DNA from: Brevibacterium iodinum ATCC 49514
GTDB taxonomy: Bacteria > Actinomycetota > Actinomycetes > Actinomycetales > Brevibacteriaceae
Direction: 5' to 3'
Assembly: GCF_900169265.1 (NCBI RefSeq)
Contig: NZ_FXYX01000006.1
Coordinates: 1-64,000, forward strand
DNA: 64,000 nt
Shown here piece after piece: positions 24,918 through 32,983 of this stretch (the stretch's first letter is position 1; each line of letters opens with the position of its first letter). Made by a program: the position numbers and the translations under genes. The notes under the pieces are model-generated. The model made no database searches and was not told where the DNA came from. It saw nothing but the letters and a program-made list of their open reading frames with translations.

Positions 24918-26096
24918 GTGAATAGTTCCTCCTCGGGTAACGAACCGGGCGTGAATCCGCCCTCGCGACCCACTATCCGTCCTGCTCAGAGACGGCAGGC
25001 TCCATCTGACTACGGCGACCAGCACCTCGGTCACTCCGACGGTCCGCCTGCGGACGGTTCCGGTGCTTCCGGGGATCAGCCGCTGCCCAGCCGACGCGAG
25101 CTGCGGCGCAGGGAAGCCGAAGCAGCCGCGGCCCAGGGCGAACCGACCGCCGTCTACTCCGACGCCCCTCCCGTCTACGACCAGCCCCATCCGACCCACG
25201 CGCAGGCCACACAGGCCATGCCCGCGGTGCCCCAGGGTCACGGTGGATCGCAGACGCACGGCCGCCTCGGCGAGGATCAACGCCAACCTCAGGCCGCACC
25301 CCAACCTCAGGGCCGGCCTCCGACCCGCCGCCAGCGGCGACGTCAGCCCGTGGAGAAGGAACCGCTGGGCCCGATCCGCGGGACCGTGCGCACCTTCGGC
25401 GAACTGTGCATCACGGCCGGTCTCATCCTCATCCTCTTCGTCGTCTGGCAGCTGTGGTGGACGGACATCCAGGCCAACCGCGACAACGAAGTGCTCGCCG
25501 ACGAACTCACCCAGGACTGGGCGAACCAGGATCCGAACGAGCTGCCTGACGACCCGGACGAACCCGTGGTCTCCGATCCCGTGGGCAAGAACGAGGCCTT
25601 CGGCATCTTCTACATCCCGCGCTTCGGCGACGACTACTACCGCACCGTCGCCGAGGGCGTCGATCTCGAACCCGTGCTCAACCGGATGGGCGTGGGCCGC
25701 TATCCGAACTCGGCGATGCCGGGCGAAGTCGGGAACTTCTCCATCGCCGGCCACCGCGTGACCTACGGCAAGCCGCTCAACCAGATCGCGAACCTGCGCC
25801 CGGGCGATGAGATCATCGTCCAGACGAAGGACGGCTTCTACACCTACACCTTCCGCAACTTCGACATCATCCTCCCCGATGCCGTCGAAGTGCTCTCGCC
25901 CGTGCCCGACGCCCCCGACTTCAAGGGCAAGGACCGGATCCTGACGATGACGGCCTGCAACCCGATGTTCTCCGCCCGGGAACGCTACGTCGCCTACGCC
26001 GAACTCACGGACTGGACACCGGCCAGTGACGGAGCGCCGGACAATATCAAGGACTCGAAGGCCTATGACAAGGTCAGCAAGAACGGCGGTGCCTGA
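24918..26096 (+). CDS. srtE: Class E sortase
   Basis: 392 residues from the GTG at 24918 (GGAG 8 bases before it; GTG 24915 is also possible). Residues 1-150 are Pro/Gln/Arg-rich and disordered. One membrane segment lies at about 157-178 (ITAGLILILFVVWQLWW). The sortase domain then carries SIAGHRVTYG (catalytic His), ILTMTACNP (catalytic Cys) and ARERYVAY (catalytic Arg). Class E sortases of high-GC Gram-positives anchor proteins with LAXTG-type signals to peptidoglycan. It occupies the place of the DUF881 gene found here in mycobacteria. Confidence 0.92.
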   Translation: MNSSSSGNEPGVNPPSRPTIRPAQRRQAPSDYGDQHLGHSDGPPADGSGASGDQPLPSRRELRRREAEAAAAQGEPTAVYSDAPPVYDQPHPTHAQATQAMPAVPQGHGGSQTHGRLGEDQRQPQAAPQPQGRPPTRRQRRRQPVEKEPLGPIRGTVRTFGELCITAGLILILFVVWQLWWTDIQANRDNEVLADELTQDWANQDPNELPDDPDEPVVSDPVGKNEAFGIFYIPRFGDDYYRTVAEGVDLEPVLNRMGVGRYPNSAMPGEVGNFSIAGHRVTYGKPLNQIANLRPGDEIIVQTKDGFYTYTFRNFDIILPDAVEVLSPVPDAPDFKGKDRILTMTACNPMFSARERYVAYAELTDWTPASDGAPDNIKDSKAYDKVSKNGGA

Positions 26097-26097
26097 T

Positions 26098-26265
26098 ATG
26101 TACGCATTCATCTGGCGGATCCTCCCGGGCAACTGGGTGGTCAAACTCATCCTCGCCCTCATCCTCATTGCGGCTGTCGTGTTGCTGCTCATGCAGTACG
26201 TCTTCCCCGTGATCGCCCCGTACATGCCCTTCAACAACGCCACAGTGACCGAAGGCGGACAATGA
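26098..26265 (+). CDS. Small conserved membrane protein
   Basis: 55 residues, MYAFIWRILPGNWVVKLILALIL..., starting one base after the sortase stop. It has an amphipathic W-R-x-LPG-W start, one long hydrophobic segment (about 17-40) and a tail with FPxIxPYMPF. This is a recurrent actinobacterial small protein encoded between sortase/DUF881 and pabA/trpG genes. The function is unknown; coupling to the sortase suggests a partner or a coincidental operon member. Confidence 0.8.
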   Translation: MYAFIWRILPGNWVVKLILALILIAAVVLLLMQYVFPVIAPYMPFNNATVTEGGQ

Positions 26266-26279
26266 CGCAACGGAGAGCA

Positions 26280-26924
26280 ATGACAAAGATCCTCGTCATC
26301 GACAACTACGACAGCTTCGTCTACACGCTCGTGTCCTATCTGCGCGAGCTCGGAGCGGACGTCGACGTCGTCCGCAATGACGACATCCCCGCCTCCGCGA
26401 TCGCGGAGACCGTGAGCACCTACGACGGCGTGCTCCTGTCCCCGGGCCCCGGCGTGCCCGCAGAATCGGGGGTCTGCCCGCCCCTGTTGTCCTGGGCGGA
26501 GACGGCCGCCATGCCCGTGTTCGGCGTCTGCCTGGGCCATCAGGCACTCGGCGAGGTGTTCGGCGCCGAGGTCACCCACTCTCCCGTGCTCATGCACGGC
26601 AAGACCTCGGTCATCACCCACGACGGCGAAGGCATCTTCTTCGGCTGCCCGAGCCCGCTGACCGTCACCCGCTACCATTCGCTGGCGATCGTCGACGAGA
26701 CCCTCGACCTCGAGAAGTTCGCCGTCACCGCCCGCACCGACGACGGCATCGTCATGGCCATCGAACACCGGGAGAAGCCCCTGTTCGGTGTCCAGTTCCA
26801 CCCCGAGTCCGTGCTCACAGAACACGGATACCTCATGCTCGGCAACTGGCTCGAGGTGTGCGGTCTCGAAGGCGCTGCCCAGGCGGCGGCGGGCATGTCG
26901 CCGCTGGCGACCGCGATCGCCTGA
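26280..26924 (+). CDS. pabA: Glutamine amidotransferase subunit, aminodeoxychorismate/anthranilate synthase component II
   Basis: 214 residues from the ATG at 26280 (GGAGAG 4-5 bases before it). An in-frame ATG at 26262 overlaps the previous stop and would add six residues. Class I glutamine amidotransferase features: ILVIDNYDSF at the N-terminus, LLSPGPGVP for the oxyanion strand, nucleophile Cys in VFGVCLGHQALGE (about 78), and catalytic His-x-Glu in QFHPESVLTEHG. It supplies ammonia for 4-amino-4-deoxychorismate (folate) or anthranilate (tryptophan). No partner synthase lies in the window, so the choice between pabA and trpG is open. Confidence 0.9.
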   Translation: MTKILVIDNYDSFVYTLVSYLRELGADVDVVRNDDIPASAIAETVSTYDGVLLSPGPGVPAESGVCPPLLSWAETAAMPVFGVCLGHQALGEVFGAEVTHSPVLMHGKTSVITHDGEGIFFGCPSPLTVTRYHSLAIVDETLDLEKFAVTARTDDGIVMAIEHREKPLFGVQFHPESVLTEHGYLMLGNWLEVCGLEGAAQAAAGMSPLATAIA

Positions 26925-27083
26925 GAATTCCCGCCGATCCCTGTTCTCAGGGTTCTCGCCGAGGCGGCCCATCGTTATGATCGTGAGCACAGTGATCCCT
27001 GTGCTCAGATGATCCGAACCCGCGCCGGGATCCGTGCATGGCCTCGGGAGCCGTGCACTGCCGACGAACAGGAGCCAGCGACG

Positions 27084-27596
27084 ATGTCAGAACCGACCTA
27101 TCTGCGCGACGAACCGTTCACCGAACTCACCGTCATCGAGGTCCCGGCCACTCCGGCGGCGGTCGTCGAGGCGCGCGAAGTGCACATGTCAGACCTGCCG
27201 GAACTCTTCGATTCCACTTTCTCCGGACTCTTCCCGGTGCTCTCCGAGGCGGGACTCGAACCCGCGGGACCGGCCTTCGCCCTCTACACTCGACAGCCGA
27301 GCGAAACGGTGGATCTGCAGGTCGGGGCCCCCACGTCGACGGGGCTGACGAATGCGCAGCCGATCGCCGGCGGCCATATCGTCATCCCCGCGGAGCTGCC
27401 CGGCGGCTCCATGGCCGTGCGCAGCCACCTCGGCGGATACGACGGGCTCGGGGAGTCCTGGGCGCAGCTGCTCAAGGACGCGATGGCGGCCGGGCATCGA
27501 CCGGGACTGCCGTTCATCGAACTCTATGTCACCGAGCCCAGCCCCGAGGCGGATCCCGCCGATATGCGCACCGACCTGTTCCTCACCCTGGAGTGA
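27084..27596 (+). CDS. GyrI-like / AraC effector-binding-domain protein
   Basis: 170 residues from the ATG at 27084 (CAGGAG upstream). It consists of one bacterial-transcription-activator effector-binding (GyrI-like) domain: opening strand TVIEVPATPAAVVEAR, then LFDSTFSGLFPVL, PAFALYTRQP, the acidic pocket region, and the closing FIELYVTEP with the family's Glu in IELY. There is no DNA-binding domain, so it is a stand-alone ligand-binding protein, perhaps a drug or small-molecule sensor/sequestering protein. Convergent with pknB. Confidence 0.8.
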   Translation: MSEPTYLRDEPFTELTVIEVPATPAAVVEAREVHMSDLPELFDSTFSGLFPVLSEAGLEPAGPAFALYTRQPSETVDLQVGAPTSTGLTNAQPIAGGHIVIPAELPGGSMAVRSHLGGYDGLGESWAQLLKDAMAAGHRPGLPFIELYVTEPSPEADPADMRTDLFLTLE

Positions 27597-27637
27597 GGAC
27601 CGGCGTCACCGACGCCCACAGACTCTCTTCGGAGACA

Positions 27638-27676
27638 ACAGCGGCCGGGCCAGTCGATGACTGACCCGGCCGCTGT
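27638..27676. terminator. Terminator between GyrI-like gene and pknB
   Basis: An 18-bp stem with one mismatch (ACAGCGGCCGGGCCAGTC at 27638-27655 against 27659-27676) and a 3-base loop. It sits 42 bases after the plus-strand stop and just beyond the pknB stop, so it can serve both. Confidence 0.75.
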
Positions 27677-27687
27677 GCGCTGCGATC

Positions 27688-29574
27688 TCAGTTGCCGATG
27701 ATGCCTTCGGACCAGTCGTCGAAGAGCCCTCCGCCCATCGAATCCTTGTCCTTCTTGTCCTTATCATCCTTGTCGTCTTCGTCTCCGCCGTCATCGTCGC
27801 CGGGAGCGGTCGGGATGCCACCGGGGACCGACGGGATCGACGGCGACGGCTCCGGCGGCTTCTTGGCCACCTTCACGGTGATCTCCGAGCCCTGCTTGAC
27901 CTCGTTGCCACCGGTCGCTGACTGTTCGAAGACCTTCTTCTCGTCGTGATCGGCGGTTTCGACCTCTTCGGTCTTGCAGCCGAGCCGGTAGTCATCGCCC
28001 TCGAGGATCTTGCAGGCTTCCTCCGCGGTCTTGCCCGCGACATCGGGGACCTCGACCATGCCCGAGGACACGACGAGATCGACATTCGAATCGACGTCGA
28101 CTTCCTGACCGTCACCGGGCTTGGTCTCGATGACGACGCCCTTCTCCACATCCGGGGAATTCTGGGAGATATGGGTGCCGGCCTGCAGCTTCGCGTCGTT
28201 GATGATCTTCCGCGCCTGCTCCTCGGTCTCGCCGGAGACGTCGGGGACCTTCACTGACTCGGGGCCCGAGGAGATGATCAGCTTGACGACGCTGTCCTTC
28301 TCCACGGTCTGGCCCCCGGGAGGATCGGTTTCGATCGCCTTGCCCTCATCGACTTCTGCGCTGTATTTCTCGTCGCGGTCGACTCGCAGGCCCTGTTGGA
28401 TGAGCGCGGATTCGGCCTCATCGGCGTCCATGTTCGCCACATCCGTGACCTGGACCTCGATGACCTCAGGCGGCTTGTTGATCTCGTACACCCACAGGGC
28501 CACGGCGGCCAGGGCGAGGAGGACGAAGATGCTGCCGATCCAGACCCAGGCGCGCGACCGCTTCTGCGGCGGACGCTCCTCCTGATTGGTCATGATCGCC
28601 GATACGGGCCCGGTTTCGGGAGTGGGCTCGGCCTCGTTGGCATGAGCCATCGGAGCGGTCATGGGCGGGGTCATCATCGGATACGCCTGCGTGGCCTCGA
28701 CATCGTCCTCGAAGCTCATGGGACGGCCGTCGCGGGCGGCGAGCACGTCCTCACGGAAGGTGTAGGCGTCCTGATAGCGGGTATCGCGGTCCTTGAGCAG
28801 AGCGTGAAGGAGGAGCCGGTCGACGGCCGGCGGAATGTTCTGGTTGTAGAAACTCGGCGGCTGCGGGGTCTCTCCCACGTGCTGGTAGGCCACGGCCAGC
28901 TGGGAGTCGCCGACGAACGGGGGACGGCCGGCCAGGAGCTCATAGAGCAGGCAGGCGGTCGAATAGAGGTCGGAGCGAGCGTCGACGACTTCGCCGCGGG
29001 CCTGCTCGGGGGAGAGGTACTGGGCGGTGCCGACCACCGACTGCGTCTGCGTCAGTCCCGAATTGTCCTTGAGCGCTCGCGCGATCCCGAAGTCCATGAC
29101 CTTGATGTCACCCTCGGGGGTGAGCATGACGTTCGCAGGTTTGATGTCGCGGTGGACGATGCCGTTGCGATGGGAGTACTCGAGCGGAGCGAGTACCCCG
29201 GCGATGACGTTGAGCGCCTCGTCGACGGTGAGTGTGCCGTGTTCATTGAGGACCTCGCGCAGGGTCTGGCCTTCGACGTATTCCATGACGATGAACGGCA
29301 CGGATACGGAGGATCCGCCGGATTCGACGAATTCCTCTTCACCCGAATCGTAGACGGCGACGATTCCGGGATGGTTGAGACCGGCCGCAGACTGGGCCTC
29401 GCGCTTGAGTCGCGTGTGGAAAGACGGATCGCGGGCGAGATCGGAGCGCAGGAGTTTGATGGCTACGCGACGCCCGAGACGGTTGTCGACGCCCTCATGC
29501 ACCTCTGCCATGCCCCCACGGCCGAGGAGCGCACGAACTTCGTAACGCCCCGACAGCACCTTGGGTTCACTCAT
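27688..29574 (-). CDS. pknB: Serine/threonine protein kinase PknB with three PASTA domains
   Basis: 628 residues. Kinase domain at about 8-275: glycine loop GRGGMAEV, Lys in VAIKLL, catalytic HRDIKPANV, DFG in VMDFGIAR, and an activation loop TQTQSVVGTAQYLSPEQ with phosphorylatable Thr residues. After a juxtamembrane segment comes one membrane span (about 340-360, WIGSIFVLLALAAVALWVY), then PASTA repeats beginning near VIEVQVTDV, VKVPDVSGE and VEVPDVAGK. The tail is Pro/Gly/Asp/Lys-rich. PASTA domains bind muropeptides or lipid II, so the kinase couples wall state to growth. M. tuberculosis PknB has four PASTA repeats; three are clear here. Confidence 0.95.
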   Translation of the reverse strand: MSEPKVLSGRYEVRALLGRGGMAEVHEGVDNRLGRRVAIKLLRSDLARDPSFHTRLKREAQSAAGLNHPGIVAVYDSGEEEFVESGGSSVSVPFIVMEYVEGQTLREVLNEHGTLTVDEALNVIAGVLAPLEYSHRNGIVHRDIKPANVMLTPEGDIKVMDFGIARALKDNSGLTQTQSVVGTAQYLSPEQARGEVVDARSDLYSTACLLYELLAGRPPFVGDSQLAVAYQHVGETPQPPSFYNQNIPPAVDRLLLHALLKDRDTRYQDAYTFREDVLAARDGRPMSFEDDVEATQAYPMMTPPMTAPMAHANEAEPTPETGPVSAIMTNQEERPPQKRSRAWVWIGSIFVLLALAAVALWVYEINKPPEVIEVQVTDVANMDADEAESALIQQGLRVDRDEKYSAEVDEGKAIETDPPGGQTVEKDSVVKLIISSGPESVKVPDVSGETEEQARKIINDAKLQAGTHISQNSPDVEKGVVIETKPGDGQEVDVDSNVDLVVSSGMVEVPDVAGKTAEEACKILEGDDYRLGCKTEEVETADHDEKKVFEQSATGGNEVKQGSEITVKVAKKPPEPSPSIPSVPGGIPTAPGDDDGGDEDDKDDKDKKDKDSMGGGLFDDWSEGIIGN

Positions 29575-29690
29575 GTATGTCCTCCGCTTGTCTCACCCGG
29601 TCTCTCGGTTCATTCTCACCTGAACCGGGTCGAGTTTCAGTATCTCAAACTCTTCGTTTCTGCTGATCGCTGCTCTGAATCGCTCAATGT

Positions 29691-31517
29691 CTATTCATTG
29701 CCGTTGTTTCCGTTCGGGTTGCCGCCGGCCTCCGCGCTCGAACCGCTCGACGAGCCTTGATTGCTGCCCGCCCCGTCATTGCCGCTGTTCGGGTTGGAGC
29801 CTCCGGAGGTGTCGGCCGAATCGCCGGAGCTCGAGGTATCCGACTCGCCTGACGTGTCCATCGACGATGAGGAGTCCGATTCGCTCGACGTCTCGGAGTC
29901 CGACGACGAACTCGACGAGCTCGAGGACTCCTGATCGGAGGTCGAGCCGTTGTCACCGGAGTTCGAACCCTGATCCTGCGAATCGGATGAGGAACCGGAA
30001 TCCGAGGTCGACTCCGAGTCGTTGCCCAGGCCCGAATCGGATCCGGAGTCCGAGGCCGGCTTTTCGGGCTGCTCGGCGGGACCGGCGGAGATGTAGAGGG
30101 TCACGGTGTCACCCTCTTCGAAGGTGTAACCGTTGTCGCCCTCGCCGACGTCGGCGACGGTTCCGGCCGCCCGGTCCGAGTTGATGTCGGTCGTCTCGAC
30201 CTCGAGTCCCTTGTTCTCGAGGTTCTGCGTCGCCGAGGATTCCGTGAGTCCGATGTAATCGTTCTTATCGATCTCGATCGTCTTCGTCGCCTCTGAAGTG
30301 GGCGCCGAGGTCGACGGTTCCGGTTCGGGTTCGGCATTGCCTCCGCCGAGGTAGAACCACAGCAGGGAACCGACCGCGATGAGAGCGATGATCGCAAGGA
30401 TCCAGATGAGGACGCGGCCCTTGTTCGACTGCTTGTCCTTCTCCAGATCCTGATTCTGCGGATCGTTGGGATCGATCTGTCCCGTATTCGCCGCGGCGGC
30501 TCCGGCACCGGCGGCACCAGCGCCGACGATTCCGGCGGCGGCACCGTTCGGGTACACCTGGGTCGCATCGTTCGAGGCGGTGACGGGCAGGGTCTTCGTC
30601 GTGGCCGCCGGTTCGGGGTTGTTGAAGACCTGGGTCAGGGCTTCGGACGCCGCGGCTCCGTGTCGCATCTGCGGCACGAGCTCCTCCGCGCCGGCGATGT
30701 CCCCGGCCGAGAGCGCCTCGGCGGCCTTGGCGACCTTGAAGGCATCCGAGGGACGGCGTTCGGGCTTCTTCTCCAGCAGGCAGTCGACGAAGCGGCGCAG
30801 CGGTTCGGAGACCGTGTCCGGCAGCGGCGGATGTTGCTGATTCACTTGGGCGATGGCGATGGCCACCTGCGAGTCTCCCGTGAAAGGACGCTGGCCGGCC
30901 AGGGCCTCATAGGCGATGATGCCCAGGGCATAGAGGTCGGAACCGGGTCCCGAACCCTTTCCGGTGGCTTGTTCGGGGGCGAGGTACTGGGCGGTGCCCA
31001 TGACCTGCCCGGTCTTCGTCAGCGGTGCCTGATCGGTGACTCGGGCGATGCCGAAGTCCGTGATCTTGACCCGGAAGTCCGGGGTCATGAGGATGTTGCC
31101 GGGCTTGATGTCACGGTGGATGACGCCCACCTTGTGTGCGGCGCCGAGGGCCTGAGCGGCCTGTGTGACGATGGAGAGCGTATCGGTCTCGGACAGGGGT
31201 GCACTGCGCTCGATGATGGCCGACAGAGCCTCACCGGGGACGTATTCCATGACGAGGTAGGGCGAACCCTGCTCGTCACCGTAGTCGTAGACGCCGGCGA
31301 TTCCCGGGTCGGAGACTCGGCCCATGTTCTGGGCTTCGGCCCGGAACCGGGCGAGGAAGGTCGATTCGGAGAGGTACTCGTCCTTGAGGATCTTCGCCGC
31401 GACCTCGCGGCCGAGCACGGAGTCCACACCCTTCCAGACCTCTCCCATGCCGCCGACGGCGATACGGGAGGTGAGTTTGTAACGGTTGCCCAACAGGGTG
31501 CCTTCGACGGGTCTCAT
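29691..31517 (-). CDS. pknA: Serine/threonine protein kinase PknA with PASTA domain and Ser-rich tail
   Basis: 608 residues. Kinase domain at about 10-270 with VGGMGEV, VAAKIL, HRDIKPGNI, DFGIARV and GTAQYLAPEQ. A membrane span at about 375-395 (VLIWILAIIALIAVGSLLWFYLG) is followed by one PASTA-like repeat (NDYIGLTESSATQNLENKGL... to TVTLYISAGP) and then about 120 residues made almost only of Ser, Asp, Gly, Asn and Glu. PknA phosphorylates division and growth proteins (FtsZ, Wag31, MurD in mycobacteria). M. tuberculosis PknA has no comparable external domain. The start overlaps the pbpA stop by 4 bases. Confidence 0.93.
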   Translation of the reverse strand: MRPVEGTLLGNRYKLTSRIAVGGMGEVWKGVDSVLGREVAAKILKDEYLSESTFLARFRAEAQNMGRVSDPGIAGVYDYGDEQGSPYLVMEYVPGEALSAIIERSAPLSETDTLSIVTQAAQALGAAHKVGVIHRDIKPGNILMTPDFRVKITDFGIARVTDQAPLTKTGQVMGTAQYLAPEQATGKGSGPGSDLYALGIIAYEALAGQRPFTGDSQVAIAIAQVNQQHPPLPDTVSEPLRRFVDCLLEKKPERRPSDAFKVAKAAEALSAGDIAGAEELVPQMRHGAAASEALTQVFNNPEPAATTKTLPVTASNDATQVYPNGAAAGIVGAGAAGAGAAAANTGQIDPNDPQNQDLEKDKQSNKGRVLIWILAIIALIAVGSLLWFYLGGGNAEPEPEPSTSAPTSEATKTIEIDKNDYIGLTESSATQNLENKGLEVETTDINSDRAAGTVADVGEGDNGYTFEEGDTVTLYISAGPAEQPEKPASDSGSDSGLGNDSESTSDSGSSSDSQDQGSNSGDNGSTSDQESSSSSSSSSDSETSSESDSSSSMDTSGESDTSSSGDSADTSGGSNPNSGNDGAGSNQGSSSGSSAEAGGNPNGNNGNE

Positions 31518-32983
31518 TTCTCGACCACCGCTTCCATCATGTTCTTCGCGATCGGTCCTGCGACCGTCGCACCATAAGCTTCATTGCCCGCGTTTCCGCC
31601 GTTCTCGACTACGACCGCGACCGCGACCTGAGGGTCGTCGGCGGGGGCGAAGGAGATGAACCAGGCATGGGGTGCCGCGCCCGTGGCGTGCTGGGCGGTG
31701 CCGGTCTTCGCTGCGACCTTCGTATCGCCCATCTTCGCCACCGAGGCGGTGCCGTTCTCGACCACACCGGTCATCATGTCGGTGAGCTTGTCGGCCGTAC
31801 CTCCGGACACGGGGCGGGACACCTGGCTCGGTCGGGTCTCGGAGATCGGCTCGAGGGTGTTCGCATTGAGCACCCTGTCGACGAGCTGGGGCTTCATCAT
31901 CTTGCCGCCGTTGGCGATTCCCGCGGTCATCATCGCCATCTGCAGCGGAGTCGACCTGACCTCGTACTGACCGAGCGAGGACTGAGCCAGCTGCGGCGGA
32001 TTGAGGTCGGACGGGAAGGAGGACGGGGTGACATTGAGAGGGATCTCGAGATCCTCGCCGAAGCCGAACTTCTCGGCCTGCTTCGCGATTGCGTCTTCTC
32101 CGAGGTCCATGCCCAGGGAGGCGAATGAGGTGTTGCAGGATTCGGCGAGCGAATCGGCCAGGGTCGGCTTGCCCCCGTTACGGCAGGCACCGGGATGCGA
32201 GTTGCCGATCGTCGCCGTCGTCTGCGGCAGATCGAGCGTGGCGGGTCCGTTGAGCTGCGAATCGGGCTCGTAGTCCCCGGATTCCAGGGCGGCCGCTGCG
32301 ACGAGGACCTTGAATGTCGAGCCGGGCGGGTAGAGGTTGCCGCCGATAGCGCGGTTGTAGGCGGGTTTGCCGTCGGCGGCTTCGAGGTTCTTGTAGGCCT
32401 GGCTGGCTTCGGTCGCGTCGTGGCTGGCCAGGGCATTGGGGTCCCAGCCCGGGGTCGAGGCCATGGCCAGGATCTTCCCGGTCTTCGGGTCGAGAGCCAC
32501 GGCGGCGCCGTTCTGGTTGCCCAGCCCGTCCCACGCCGCCTGCTGCACCTTCGGGTCGATCGTCAGCTCGACGGCGGCGCCGCGGGGCTGCTCACCGGTG
32601 AAGAAGCTGCCGACCTTGTCGTAGAACAGGGCGTCGGAATCGCCGGAGAGGTAGTCGCCGGAGGCGCGTTCCATCCCCGAGGCCCCGGACACGACGGAAT
32701 AGTAGCCGGTCAGCGAGGCGTAGGCGCGCGGATCGAGGTTGTCCGAACCGTATTTGCGCTGGTATTTGTACTTGTCGTCGACGGGCTCCGAATAGGCGAT
32801 CGGGGTGCCGTCGACGAGAATCGGACCGCGATCACGGGCCAGCTGGTCGAGGATCCGCCGGTTGTTCAGCGGATTGTTGTTCAGCGAATCCGCGGTCACG
32901 TACTGCACCCAGCTCGTCGACCCGAACAGGAGCGCGAACATGACGAATCCGACGACGGCGATATGCGTCAATGGCTTCTTCAT
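31514..32983 (-). CDS. pbpA: Penicillin-binding protein 2 family transpeptidase (PbpA)
   Basis: 489 residues. There is an N-terminal signal-anchor (THIAVVGFVMFALLFGSTSW), a dimerisation region, and a transpeptidase domain with SxxK in PGSTFKVL (about 220), SxN in ESCNTSFA (about 283) and KTGTAQHA (about 435). It forms peptidoglycan cross-links in the periplasm-like space. It pairs with the RodA-type glycosyltransferase encoded directly upstream, with 4-base overlaps on both sides. Length and context match mycobacterial PbpA. Confidence 0.95.
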   Translation of the reverse strand: MKKPLTHIAVVGFVMFALLFGSTSWVQYVTADSLNNNPLNNRRILDQLARDRGPILVDGTPIAYSEPVDDKYKYQRKYGSDNLDPRAYASLTGYYSVVSGASGMERASGDYLSGDSDALFYDKVGSFFTGEQPRGAAVELTIDPKVQQAAWDGLGNQNGAAVALDPKTGKILAMASTPGWDPNALASHDATEASQAYKNLEAADGKPAYNRAIGGNLYPPGSTFKVLVAAAALESGDYEPDSQLNGPATLDLPQTTATIGNSHPGACRNGGKPTLADSLAESCNTSFASLGMDLGEDAIAKQAEKFGFGEDLEIPLNVTPSSFPSDLNPPQLAQSSLGQYEVRSTPLQMAMMTAGIANGGKMMKPQLVDRVLNANTLEPISETRPSQVSRPVSGGTADKLTDMMTGVVENGTASVAKMGDTKVAAKTGTAQHATGAAPHAWFISFAPADDPQVAVAVVVENGGNAGNEAYGATVAGPIAKNMMEAVVEK

